64,000 nt of DNA. Source: Edaphocola flava. Its GTDB lineage: Bacteria; Bacteroidota; Bacteroidia; Chitinophagales; Chitinophagaceae. Shown piece after piece: positions 26,892-33,999 of this stretch. A program made the translations under genes and the position numbers. The DNA lies in contig NZ_SAIQ01000003.1 of assembly GCF_004118155.1 (NCBI RefSeq), forward strand, positions 496,001-560,000. The letters are read 5' to 3'. Under the pieces are notes generated by a model, which saw only the letters and a program-made list of their open reading frames with translations, ran no database searches and was not told where the DNA came from. Every line of letters starts with the position of its first letter. The stretch's first letter is position 1.

Positions 26892-27656
26892 ATGTCTACC
26901 GGGCACAATGATATTATTTACCGCGAGATCCCGGCCCCACCGGAACTGAGCGACTTTGTTGACAGCATCTGGATGCTGCATAATGATACCGCAGAGCCCA
27001 AGGATGTGGTCATCCTGCCTGACGGACGCATAGATTTATTTCTTTCCCGCTCGGCGACAGAACCCTTTACAATGCGCTTAATGGGCATGAGTACGGAACC
27101 GGACCAGACAAGCATTTCTCCGCATACGCTGATGTATGCCATCAGCTTCAGGCCATTGGCTACGGAGTATGTGTTACAACAAACCGTTTCCGCAATTGTG
27201 GACTCCGCCATGGAATTGCCTGCAGGCTTCTGGGGTTTTACAGAAACAGACCTGGACGATTTTGAGGCATTTACCGTTATGGCACTTCAAAAAGTGAAAG
27301 AGCATATCGAAGCAGCAATAGATGAGCGCAAACAAAGTTTATTCCATCTAATCCATGCTGCTGCAGGAGAAGTCAGTATACAGGCCCTGTCAGACCAGGT
27401 ATTCTGGAGCAGCAGGCAGATCAATCGCTATTTCACGGAGCAATATGGCTTGTCTTTAAAGACCTATTGCAGCATCCTGCGTTTCCGGGCTTCCTTTGAG
27501 CAGATCAAAGTAGGCGAATTATACCCCGATGCCCAATTCGCAGACCAGTCTCACTTCATTAAAGCAGTTAAGAAGCTGGCCGGAGTAACGCCCAAAATGT
27601 TGCAGCAAAATAAAAACGACCGATTTATACAATTTTCGACCCTGCCGCCAAAGTAG
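26892..27656 (+). CDS. AraC family transcriptional regulator
   Basis: A 254-residue regulator. The N-terminal 140 residues match the small ligand-sensing head found in DUF6597-type AraC proteins (YREIPAPPELSDFVDSIWML, VVILPDGRIDLFLSR). The C-terminal 100 residues carry two helix-turn-helix motifs: ALSDQVFWSSRQINRYFTEQ and FADQSHFIKAVKKLAGVTP. It begins ten bases after the TPR gene and ends 25 bases before a TetX-like monooxygenase gene, which it may control. Confidence 0.92.
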   Translation: MSTGHNDIIYREIPAPPELSDFVDSIWMLHNDTAEPKDVVILPDGRIDLFLSRSATEPFTMRLMGMSTEPDQTSISPHTLMYAISFRPLATEYVLQQTVSAIVDSAMELPAGFWGFTETDLDDFEAFTVMALQKVKEHIEAAIDERKQSLFHLIHAAAGEVSIQALSDQVFWSSRQINRYFTEQYGLSLKTYCSILRFRASFEQIKVGELYPDAQFADQSHFIKAVKKLAGVTPKMLQQNKNDRFIQFSTLPPK

Positions 27657-27681
27657 TTTTGCATTGTAAAAAATAAATACA

Positions 27682-28830
27682 ATGCTGGTAAAAGATAAAA
27701 AAATTGCTGTTGTCGGCGGTGGTCCCGGAGGCCTTACTCTGGCGCGCTTACTGCAAATGAAAGGGGCACAGTTAAAAGTTTATGAAAGAGATGCCCACAA
27801 AGAGGTACGTGTACAGGGTGCCACACTGGACCTGCACGAGACATCCGGGCTGGAAGCCTTACGCAGAGCAGGGCTTACCGAAGCGTTCTATAAACATTAC
27901 CGTCCCGAAGCAGGTAAATTACGCATTATCGATACTGCAGGTTATATTCACCATGACGAACATGATGGGACAGATTCCTTTGCAGAGGACCGTCCGGAAA
28001 TAGACCGCGGACCATTACGCAATATTCTTATGGATTCCCTCCTTCCCGACACGATTGTCTGGGACAGTCAGTTCACTTCCATGCAGGAAGAAGGACAGGG
28101 TTGGTTACTGAATTTTAAAAACGGACATTCGGCTTATGCTGACCTTGTGATCGCTGCAGATGGCGCCAACTCCCGCATTCGTCCATATATAACAGACATA
28201 CAACCCGTATACTCGGGCATTACGATCGTAGAGGGCACTATATATCACGCAGCCACCAATGCGCCGGATATCAATGCGCTGGTGCAAGGCGGAAAAGTAT
28301 TTGCGCTGTCCGGCAACCAGTCGCTCATCCTGAGTGCAAAAGGAGACGGCAGCCTTTCATTTTATACCGGAACCGCTGAAACAGAAGACTGGCTGGAGAC
28401 TTGTGGCATAGACTTCACGAACAAGCACCAGGTACATCGCTGGTTCATCAAACGGTTCTGTGACTGGAGTCCTTTCTGGCATGAATTATTTGCCAACGAT
28501 GAAGTGTTTTTCATTCCCAGACCGCAATACCATTTTCCCTCCGATCAGCAGTGGATACCTAAATCAAATGTAACTATGCTCGGCGATGCCGCACACCGTA
28601 TGCCACCCTATGCCGGCGAAGGCGTAAATATGGCGATGCAGGATGCTTATGAACTGGCCGAATGCCTTACCGGAAGCCAATGTACAAATATGCAGTCCGC
28701 CATAACTACATATGAAACACAGATGCGCCGGAGAGCTGCTGAAGTTACAGAGCAGACCTTATACAATACCCAAATGTTGCACAGCGAAGGGGCATTAAAC
28801 AATATCCTGAAGATCATGCAGGGCGCCTGA
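27682..28830 (+). CDS. FAD-dependent monooxygenase of the TetX-like family
   Basis: Class A flavin monooxygenase, 382 residues. The Rossmann motif GGGPGGLTLARLLQ starts at residue 12; the second FAD motif GDAAHRMPPYAGEGVN and the DG motif AADGANSRIR are intact. Resemblance to TetX runs the whole length (VYERD, TLDLHETSG, DTIVWD, MPPYAGEGVN). However, aligning by eye, the TetX substrate residues His 234 and Gly 236 are Ser and Tyr here (SLSFYTG), so activity on tetracyclines is doubtful. Its natural substrate is unknown. The next gene is a Crp/Fnr-type regulator, with an inverted repeat between. Confidence 0.9.
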   Translation: MLVKDKKIAVVGGGPGGLTLARLLQMKGAQLKVYERDAHKEVRVQGATLDLHETSGLEALRRAGLTEAFYKHYRPEAGKLRIIDTAGYIHHDEHDGTDSFAEDRPEIDRGPLRNILMDSLLPDTIVWDSQFTSMQEEGQGWLLNFKNGHSAYADLVIAADGANSRIRPYITDIQPVYSGITIVEGTIYHAATNAPDINALVQGGKVFALSGNQSLILSAKGDGSLSFYTGTAETEDWLETCGIDFTNKHQVHRWFIKRFCDWSPFWHELFANDEVFFIPRPQYHFPSDQQWIPKSNVTMLGDAAHRMPPYAGEGVNMAMQDAYELAECLTGSQCTNMQSAITTYETQMRRRAAEVTEQTLYNTQMLHSEGALNNILKIMQGA

Positions 28831-28845
28831 AAATAGATTATTTTT

Positions 28846-28874
28846 GAACCGGTATCATTACCTTATACCGGTTC
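28846..28874 (+). promoter_or_regulatory. Inverted repeat at the start of the Crp/Fnr-type gene (possible operator)
   Basis: Perfect repeat GAACCGGTAT (28846-28855) and ATACCGGTTC (28865-28874) with nine bases between. It ends two bases before the ATG at 28877. No T tract follows, so it does not look like a normal terminator. Its two-fold symmetry and place suit an operator for the dimeric regulator just downstream; it could also be a weak terminator of the monooxygenase gene. Confidence 0.4.
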
Positions 28875-28876
28875 AT

Positions 28877-29452
28877 ATGTCTGAAATACTCATTACACAT
28901 ATCCGCAAATTCACCCGCCTGTCTGATGAAGAGGTACCTGCATTACTGGCCTTTTTCAAAGAAATTGAGGTCAGAAAAAAGGAAAACCTGCTTAAGGAGG
29001 GACAAATCTGTCGCTATAATTATTTTGTAACAGAGGGCTGCCTGCGTATGTTCTTTGTTGATGAAAAAGGCGTGGAAAAGACCGTACAATTTGGTCTTGA
29101 GCACTGGTGGATCGCGGATTACTTTTCCTTTCAGCGGCATCAACCTTCGGCATTCTGTATACAGGCCGTAGAACGTTCGGTCCTGTATGCAATAGATCTT
29201 CAGGCACAGGAGCAATTGCTGGAGCAGTTTCCGCAAATGGAACGGTATTTCCGTATGGTACACCAGACAGCACATGCTGCTTCGCAAATGAGGCTGAAAT
29301 TCCTGTACGGGTACTCCAGGGAGGCGCTCTATCGCCAGTTCAGCAGCAGCTTCCCGGAATTTGTGCAGCGCATTCCACAATATTTACTGGCGTCTTACCT
29401 GGGCATTACCCCGGAATACTTGAGTGAATTAAGGGCAAAAAACATTTCTTAA
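28877..29452 (+). CDS. Crp/Fnr family transcriptional regulator
   Basis: A 191-residue protein with a cyclic-nucleotide-binding-like beta barrel (about 25-115: EVRKKENLLKEGQICRY, FVTEGCLRMFF) and a short C-terminal helix-turn-helix (about 155-190: RIPQYLLASYLGITPEYLSELR). Residues that bind cAMP in Crp are not evident, as is usual for this Bacteroidota group. It is followed by an AhpD-like gene, a pairing often seen in these genomes. I used ATG 28877; the longer frame starts with TTG inside the inverted repeat. Confidence 0.92.
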   Translation: MSEILITHIRKFTRLSDEEVPALLAFFKEIEVRKKENLLKEGQICRYNYFVTEGCLRMFFVDEKGVEKTVQFGLEHWWIADYFSFQRHQPSAFCIQAVERSVLYAIDLQAQEQLLEQFPQMERYFRMVHQTAHAASQMRLKFLYGYSREALYRQFSSSFPEFVQRIPQYLLASYLGITPEYLSELRAKNIS

Positions 29453-29528
29453 ACCAGTTTAATTTTTTTCTGCGCCAGGCTTCGGACTTTTGCTTTATCA
29501 TATTAATCATTACAAAAAATAATAAACG

Positions 29529-29972
29529 ATGAACAAAAGAGTTAATGTTGCTGCTTTACAACCTGCCGCTTACAAAGCGATGTTTGCCCTGGAACAGGCA
29601 CTGGCCTCCGGAAGCATCAGCCCGATACACAAAGAACTGATCAAGATCAGGGCTTCACAGATCAATGGTTGTGCATTCTGCCTGGATATGCACACCAAAG
29701 ATGCCCTGAAATATGGTGAAACACCTCAGCGCATTTTCTTACTGAATGCCTGGAAAGAAACGGATCTCTTCAGCGAAGAAGAAAAAGTGATCTTGGCTAT
29801 TACAGAAGAAATCACTTTGATCAGCCATCATGGTCTTACCGAAGAGACATATGCTAAGGCCAGCAGCATGTTTGATGAACAATACATATCACAACTGATC
29901 ATGGCGGTGGTTACGATCAATGCCTGGAACCGTATCGCCATCAGTACCCTGGCGCAGGTTCCGAAAGACTAA
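29529..29972 (+). CDS. Carboxymuconolactone decarboxylase / AhpD-like protein
   Basis: A 147-residue all-helical protein. The AhpD redox motif is complete: NGCAFCLDMH (Cys-x-x-Cys and the following His) near residues 51-60, with the preceding Glu in HKELIKIRAS. AhpD-type proteins reduce peroxiredoxin partners or act on small lactones; this stand-alone type is usually called alkylhydroperoxidase-like. It lies 76 bases after the Crp/Fnr-type regulator, suggesting that regulator controls it. A strong terminator follows. Confidence 0.93.
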   Translation: MNKRVNVAALQPAAYKAMFALEQALASGSISPIHKELIKIRASQINGCAFCLDMHTKDALKYGETPQRIFLLNAWKETDLFSEEEKVILAITEEITLISHHGLTEETYAKASSMFDEQYISQLIMAVVTINAWNRIAISTLAQVPKD

Positions 29973-29991
29973 AAATATAATACCGTTAAAA

Positions 29992-30025
29992 AACAAGGGG
30001 ATGATAATAATATCATCCCCTTGTT
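29992..30025 (+). terminator. Terminator of the AhpD-like gene
   Basis: Perfect inverted repeat with 15-base arms (29992-30006 and 30011-30025), loop ATAA, 19 bases past the stop. Confidence 0.88.
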
Positions 30026-30083
30026 GCGTTCTAAAATTTGGTAATTTAGCCACATGACGGTACAAACTGTCAATTGATACAGC

Positions 30084-30944
30084 ATGAACAAACTACTATT
30101 GATCGGTCTTCTATGTCTATCCCAGTTACAGGGTTACGGACAGAAGCAGGCTGCAAAGCAAACCAGCAAATCCAGTCCTTTTGTAATTGGCACTACGGAG
30201 ACCATGACCTCTGCCGTACTTGGAGAGAACCGGGTCCTCAATATTTACCTTCCCGAAGGATATGATCCTAAGGCTGCAACCCGCTACCCGGTGATCTACC
30301 TGCTGGATGGCTCGGCCGATGAAGACTTTATTCATGTAGCCGGACTGGTACAGTATTGCAGTTTTGAATGGATCAAATGGCTACCAAAATCTATTGTAGT
30401 CGGCATTGCCAATATAGATCGTAAGCGGGACTTTACCTTTCCGAGCAATGTTCCGGAAGAACAGCAGAAATATCCTACTACCGGGCATTCAGATAAGTTT
30501 ATTTCTTTTCTCTCCGAAGAACTGATTCCTTATATTGATGCTCATTATAAAACAGAACAGACCAAAACCATTATCGGTCAGTCATTGGGCGGCTTACTGG
30601 CTACAGAGATCCTGATGAAGCAACCGCAACTATTCAACCAGTATATCATTATCAGTCCCAGCCTGTGGTGGAACGAAGGTTCCATATTGTTGCAGCCCCC
30701 GACGCCTTTTCCGCAGGGGCAAAGTACCCGCCGCATCTATATTGGTGTAGGCAAGGAAGGCAGTACACCGGGTGCGCAGCCTGGTAATATGGAGGTGGAT
30801 GCACATCTGCTGGCAGAAATCATGAGAGGAGCACATCCTGAAGCTTTGGTACATATGGATTACCTTCAGGAAGAAGACCATGCTACAGCAATGCATCAGG
30901 CACTGCTGAATGCATTTAAATGGCTGGGATCAAAACAACCTTAA
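30084..30944 (+). CDS. Secreted esterase of the alpha/beta hydrolase fold (PF00756 type)
   Basis: A 286-residue protein with signal peptide ending QGYGQ. The nucleophile elbow GQSLGG (Ser near 174) and the opening RVLNIYLPEGYDP...YPVIYLLDG are those of the esterase D / Fes-like 'putative esterase' family; a catalytic His is likely in EEDHATAMHQA. Members hydrolyse small esters such as S-formylglutathione, feruloyl or siderophore esters; nothing here picks one. It is followed closely by two small genes with which it may form an operon. Confidence 0.9.
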   Translation: MNKLLLIGLLCLSQLQGYGQKQAAKQTSKSSPFVIGTTETMTSAVLGENRVLNIYLPEGYDPKAATRYPVIYLLDGSADEDFIHVAGLVQYCSFEWIKWLPKSIVVGIANIDRKRDFTFPSNVPEEQQKYPTTGHSDKFISFLSEELIPYIDAHYKTEQTKTIIGQSLGGLLATEILMKQPQLFNQYIIISPSLWWNEGSILLQPPTPFPQGQSTRRIYIGVGKEGSTPGAQPGNMEVDAHLLAEIMRGAHPEALVHMDYLQEEDHATAMHQALLNAFKWLGSKQP

Positions 30945-30953
30945 ACACACATT

Positions 30954-31403
30954 ATGATGATCACGATAGCGCAAACGGAACAACTACAATCGGTACTTGA
31001 CCGCTTAAAACCGCAACAGGGGCCTTTATTCGGCATCATGACTCCACAGGAAATGGTAGAGCATCTGCTTTTCTTCGTAGAGATCTCATCTGGGCTGCAC
31101 CCACAGGTGCAATTCTTTTCTGATGAGCGTGCGCTGAAGAATAAGCAATACCTGATCTATTCAGAAAATGCACTTGCCCCGGGTGTTAAGATGCCTTTGA
31201 TGAATGGCATGCCACAGGAACTGCAATGTAAAGATCTTGCGGAAGCTAATGCTGCATTGATTCAGGCAACCATTCAATTCAACCAGACGGCAGAAAGTCC
31301 GGATTATGTACACCCTGCCCTGGGACTGATGAGCCGTGCAGAATGGAAGATTTTTCATGATAAGCATTTCACGCACCACTTCAAACAATTCGGCCTGATC
31401 TGA
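30954..31403 (+). CDS. DUF1569 / DinB-like small protein
   Basis: A 149-residue helical protein. Its start (LKPQQGPLFGIMTPQEMVEHL) and end (HPALGLMSRAEWKIFHDKH, then HHFKQFGL) match the pattern of DUF1569/DinB-like four-helix proteins, whose scattered histidines (here in VEHL, FHDKHF and HHF) bind a metal. The function is unknown. It begins nine bases after the esterase and ends one base before the next gene, so the three are one operon. Confidence 0.78.
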   Translation: MMITIAQTEQLQSVLDRLKPQQGPLFGIMTPQEMVEHLLFFVEISSGLHPQVQFFSDERALKNKQYLIYSENALAPGVKMPLMNGMPQELQCKDLAEANAALIQATIQFNQTAESPDYVHPALGLMSRAEWKIFHDKHFTHHFKQFGLI

Positions 31404-31404
31404 T

Positions 31405-31935
31405 ATGAGCAAAACCTTACAGATACTGGCTATTATCGGTAGCGCACAAAGCAACTCTTCTAACGAGAGTATTGTTGCGGCACTGGCAGGTATGCTGCAG
31501 CCGCATAAGCTGACCATATTTCAAGATCTGAAAAGCCTGCCACACTTTGACCCGGAACAATCGGTACATAATCCTCCTGCTGAAGTGCAGCAATTAAGGG
31601 CACAGATAGAACAGGCAGATGGGATTATCATCTGTAGTCCGGAGTATATATTCAGTATTCCCTCCGGACTGAAAAACGTATTTGAATGGTGTGTGGCGAC
31701 TACTGTTTTTGCTGATAAACCTACGGGCATCATCACGGCATCTGCCAGTGGACAAAAGGCGCATGAAGAGCTGCAACTGATCCTGAAGACACTGATGGCG
31801 CGGTTTACAGCCGACACTACCCTGCTGATAGCAGGAGTAAAAGGAAAGGTAAATGAGACCGGTGACATAACAGATGCTGCAACCAAAGATGCGCTGCAAA
31901 CCTTGAGCAGGAAATTCCTGCACTTACTAACGTAA
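31405..31935 (+). CDS. NADPH-dependent FMN reductase
   Basis: A 176-residue flavodoxin-like protein. The FMN phosphate loop GSAQSNSSNES starts at residue 12, and the family motif CSPEYIFSIPSGLKNVFEW is near 77-96. This is the NADPH-dependent FMN reductase family (PF03358), which includes quinone, azo and chromate reductases. The substrate is unknown. The gene is the last of the esterase-DUF1569-reductase operon. Confidence 0.93.
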   Translation: MSKTLQILAIIGSAQSNSSNESIVAALAGMLQPHKLTIFQDLKSLPHFDPEQSVHNPPAEVQQLRAQIEQADGIIICSPEYIFSIPSGLKNVFEWCVATTVFADKPTGIITASASGQKAHEELQLILKTLMARFTADTTLLIAGVKGKVNETGDITDAATKDALQTLSRKFLHLLT

Positions 31936-31994
31936 GCAATTTATTTTAACAGAATATTTTTTTGCGACCAGGGTCTGTATATAAAATAATACAG

Positions 31995-32002
31995 TATGTT
32001 TG
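31995..32002 (+). promoter_or_regulatory. Promoter -7 box of the tyrosine leader and phhA
   Basis: TATGTTTG, an exact TAnnTTTG match. It would start transcription close to 32008, just before the leader ATG at 32011. A segment upstream (31971-31978) is complementary to the base of the terminator (32111-32118), which would matter only if transcription began further upstream. Confidence 0.45.
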
Positions 32003-32010
32003 CAACAATC

Positions 32011-32079
32011 ATGTTGACCTCAATGCACATATCAGCTGCTACTTATTATTACTATTCTAATCGATATCGTTTGGAATAG
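32011..32079 (+). CDS. Tyrosine-rich leader peptide of phhA
   Basis: A 22-codon frame. Four of five Tyr codons are in a row (TAT TAT TAC TAT at 32044-32055) and the fifth is at 32065; the peptide core reads TYYYYSNRYRLE. A terminator with a long T tract follows 35 bases later, then phhA, whose product is tyrosine. This is the classic layout of translation-coupled attenuation. In-frame ATGs also exist at 31996 and 32023, so the exact start is open. The region has no other gene. Confidence 0.75.
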   Translation: MLTSMHISAATYYYYSNRYRLE

Positions 32080-32149
32080 CGGCTGCATATATATACCTCA
32101 TATATTTTTCACAGACCCCGGTTCCTTACGAACCGGGGTTATTTTTTTT
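32073..32149 (+). promoter_or_regulatory. Attenuator of phhA: terminator with possible antiterminator
   Basis: Terminator: perfect ten-base arms ACCCCGGTTC (32115-32124) and GAACCGGGGT (32130-32139), loop CTTAC, followed by TATTTTTTTT. It sits 20 bases before the phhA ATG, so it can only act on phhA. Possible antiterminator, interrupted: GGAA, CGG and CTG of 32073-32085 can pair with CAG, CCG and TTCC of 32112-32125. A further stem (32029-32040 with 32078-32090) encloses the Tyr codons. A ribosome held at the Tyr codons would disturb this stem. Confidence 0.72.
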
Positions 32150-32169
32150 CATTTTTTTAAATATCTATT

Positions 32170-32919
32170 ATGGAACGGAACAGACCATTGTCCCAGCAGT
32201 ACGAACTGTACACCAGTGAAGACTTTGCCGTATGGCGCGCTTTATTTGAACGGCAAATGCACTTATTAAACCAGTACGGAAGCCATTATTATAAAGCGGC
32301 CTTAAATACAGTGGGCTTTGAGGCGGCTTCCATTCCGGACTTTAGCATAGTAAACAAGAAGCTGAAAGCTGCAACCGGCTGGCAGATCACTGTAGTACCG
32401 GGCCTGGTGCCTGCAGCAGCATTCTTTGCTTTGCTGGCCCGCCGCATATTTCCCGCCACCTGCTGGCTGCGCACTATGGCAGAACTGGATTATATCGAAG
32501 AGCCGGATATGTTTCATGATGTATTCGGACATATTCCTTTGTTGAGTCATCCTGCTTATGCCGATTTCATGCACGCCTTCGGGCAGCTAGGGTTGCGCTG
32601 GAATGATGATGAACGCAAGATGGAACTGCTGAGCCGCATTTACTGGTATACCATTGAATTTGGTCTGATCAGAGAAGACGGGCAGCCTAAGATATACGGT
32701 GCAGGAATATTATCTTCTCCCGGTGAGAGCCTGCGCAGCATGGCGCCAGATACCAAACGCAGCCCATTCCAGGTACCCGATATCCTGGATACTCCGTTCC
32801 GTACAGACGTGTTGCAGGAAGAGTACTTCGAGATTATGCACCTGGACCAGTTGACCGAGATCTTAGAGGAGGTAGCAGTTATCATGCGGCAGGATGCGAA
32901 ACATTCCGTATTTTTATAA
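32170..32919 (+). CDS. phhA: Phenylalanine 4-monooxygenase (phenylalanine hydroxylase)
   Basis: Iron- and pterin-dependent hydroxylase converting phenylalanine to tyrosine. The 2-His-1-carboxylate iron site is intact: FHDVFGH (His 116, His 121) and YTIEFGL (Glu 163). At 249 residues it is the catalytic core only, as usual in bacteria, without the ACT regulatory domain of animal enzymes. The pterin recycling gene phhB follows at 18 bases. The tyrosine-rich leader and terminator in front suggest expression rises when tyrosyl-tRNA is scarce, that is, a tyrosine-making role rather than phenylalanine breakdown; this is inference. Confidence 0.96.
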   Translation: MERNRPLSQQYELYTSEDFAVWRALFERQMHLLNQYGSHYYKAALNTVGFEAASIPDFSIVNKKLKAATGWQITVVPGLVPAAAFFALLARRIFPATCWLRTMAELDYIEEPDMFHDVFGHIPLLSHPAYADFMHAFGQLGLRWNDDERKMELLSRIYWYTIEFGLIREDGQPKIYGAGILSSPGESLRSMAPDTKRSPFQVPDILDTPFRTDVLQEEYFEIMHLDQLTEILEEVAVIMRQDAKHSVFL

Positions 32920-32937
32920 TCAAATAAACAAGCAATT

Positions 32938-33180
32938 ATGTATCAGGAATGGAAAGAGCGGGATGGTTATTTATATAAACAGTTTCGTTTCAGTGATTTC
33001 AGTCAGGCATTCGGGTTTATGACCCGGGTAGCTTTACTGGCCGAGCAGCATAATCATCATCCAAGATGGACCAATGAATGGGACACAGTAGAGATATGGC
33101 TGCGTACGCATGATGCCGGCGATGTAATATCAGAAAAAGATCATCAGCTCGCGAAGGCGATAGACCGCGTTTTAGAATAA
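32938..33180 (+). CDS. phhB: 4a-hydroxytetrahydrobiopterin dehydratase (pterin-4a-carbinolamine dehydratase)
   Basis: An 80-residue enzyme that regenerates the pterin cofactor used by PhhA. The family signature is intact: [10 protein letters not shown] (the catalytic histidines near 38-41) and the C-terminal [22 protein letters not shown]. The N-terminus is shorter than in the human homologue (DCoH) but usual for bacteria. It is the second gene of the phhA-phhB operon and is followed by a strong terminator. Confidence 0.96.
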   Translation: MYQEWKERDGYLYKQFRFSDFSQAFGFMTRVALLAEQHNHHPRWTNEWDTVEIWLRTHDAGDVISEKDHQLAKAIDRVLE

Positions 33181-33199
33181 GTATAACTGAGTATCCGCT

Positions 33200-33240
33200 T
33201 AAAGGAACCAAAGACAGAAATTCTGTCTTTGGTTCCTTTA
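33200..33240 (+). terminator. Terminator of phhA-phhB
   Basis: Perfect palindrome with 20-base arms (33200-33219 and 33221-33240) around a single central base; the core is TTCTGTCTTTGGTTCC. It is 19 bases past the phhB stop. Confidence 0.88.
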
Positions 33241-33249
33241 TAGTTATTT

Positions 33250-33640
33250 GCTACCTTTTGCCTTGATGCAAAAGGTACCGCCAAAAAATCAAGGCTGTAT
33301 AAATCCCTGGCTAAAAATCAATGTGTCGGTCGGTCGCAAACCAGACTCGCTGCGCTCAGACAGTGGTTTGCAACTCTATCGACCGAGCCAATGATTTTAT
33401 GAACGCCGGATTTATAAGGCCATTTTGAGCGATCTGTACGGTACGGATCGCTTATTGTTTTCATCACAGCGATAGCCATTTTGGAGTGGAGCTGCGATCG
33501 TTGAGCAGCGAACGCATCACACGTTAAGCTCAGACGATCAATGCACGCAACGGTACAAAATGGCGGTGCCCCGCAATCGCCTTGATGAAAACAAAGGCAT
33601 TTTTGGTCCTTTTGTTGCCGGACAAAAGGACGAAGAAAAG
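33250..33640. repeat. Large hairpin-rich intergenic repeat element
   Basis: No gene is seen. The stretch is built of paired segments. Left end: TACCTTTTGC / GCAAAAGGTA (33252-33261, 33268-33277). Long hairpin A (33298-33416): TATAAATCC, AAAATCA, CGGTCG and GCAAACCA pair with TGGTTTGC, CGACCG, TGATTTT and GGATTTATA. A hairpin around 33429-33451 (GCGATC...GATCGC). Long hairpin B (33455-33594): TTGTTTTCATCA, GCGAT and GCCATTTT pair with AAAATGGC, ATCGC and TGATGAAAACAA. Right end: TCCTTTTGT / ACAAAAGGA (33607-33615, 33622-33630). Similar 'CTTTTGCC...GCAAAAGG' intergenic blocks are known to me from Bacteroidota genomes. I find only one copy in this window. Confidence 0.6.
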
Positions 33641-33668
33641 AGTTGACTACATGGGATAGTCAGTTAAG

Positions 33669-33702
33669 TATAAAAAGAGCTGCTCAGGCTGCTCTTTTTA
33701 TA
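33669..33702 (+). terminator. Terminator-like hairpin after the repeat element
   Basis: Arms TATAAAAAGAGC (33669-33680) and GCTCTTTTTATA (33691-33702) with a ten-base loop; T-rich right arm. It insulates the cysteine leader region from upstream transcription. Confidence 0.65.
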
Positions 33703-33785
33703 TTATATCCTTCTTGTTTTTACTTACTCCGGGGTAAGTAACCTCTTAAGGATTTTATAAACTTTCATTTCTTAACAAGAATTAA

Positions 33786-33816
33786 TTTGTAATGCAATTT
33801 TGTTTCGGCAAATTTG
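33786..33816 (+). promoter_or_regulatory. Promoter of the cysteine leader and cysE-cysM
   Basis: TTTG at 33786-33789, then 19 bases, then CAAATTTG (33809-33816), one mismatch from TAnnTTTG. The expected transcript start is near 33822, a few bases before the leader ATG. Confidence 0.45.
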
Positions 33817-33834
33817 TAATAACAAATAAAAATT

Positions 33835-33909
33835 ATGTTTCACCAGACTTGCTGCCAATACTGCTGTTGTACAATGTGGGATCATCCTGCAAGCGGTATG
33901 GTTATGTAG
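33835..33909 (+). CDS. Cysteine-rich leader peptide of cysE-cysM
   Basis: A 24-codon frame starting ATG TTT CAC. Five of its codons are Cys, in the pattern TCCQYCCCT (TGC TGC at 33850-33855; TGC TGT TGT at 33862-33870). The region is otherwise empty, and the following operon makes cysteine. A terminator lies 30 bases past the stop. The Cys codons sit upstream of the segment (33889-33901) that can pair with the terminator arm, which is the spacing needed for attenuation by cysteinyl-tRNA. Confidence 0.85.
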   Translation: MFHQTCCQYCCCTMWDHPASGMVM

Positions 33910-33974
33910 TGCTCTGAAGTGTTCTATATAAGATGTTCCAATGCCCTTGCGTATCCCGCAGGGGCATTTTCTAT
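33889..33974 (+). promoter_or_regulatory. Cysteine attenuator: antiterminator and terminator switch
   Basis: Terminator: 33940-33951 pairs with 33957-33968 (AATGCCCTTGCG with CGCAGGGGCATT, one G-T pair), five-base loop, then TTCTATTTT. Antiterminator: 33889-33901 (GCAAG, C bulge, GGTAT, GG) pairs with 33938-33950 (CC, A bulge, ATGCC, CTTGC), 12 pairs, which removes the left arm of the terminator. A ribosome stalled at the Cys codons leaves 33889-33901 free, so the operon is read. A ribosome that reaches the stop at 33907 covers it, so the terminator forms. Confidence 0.78.
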
Positions 33975-33999
33975 TTTCTGACCTGATAAAATAAAAACA

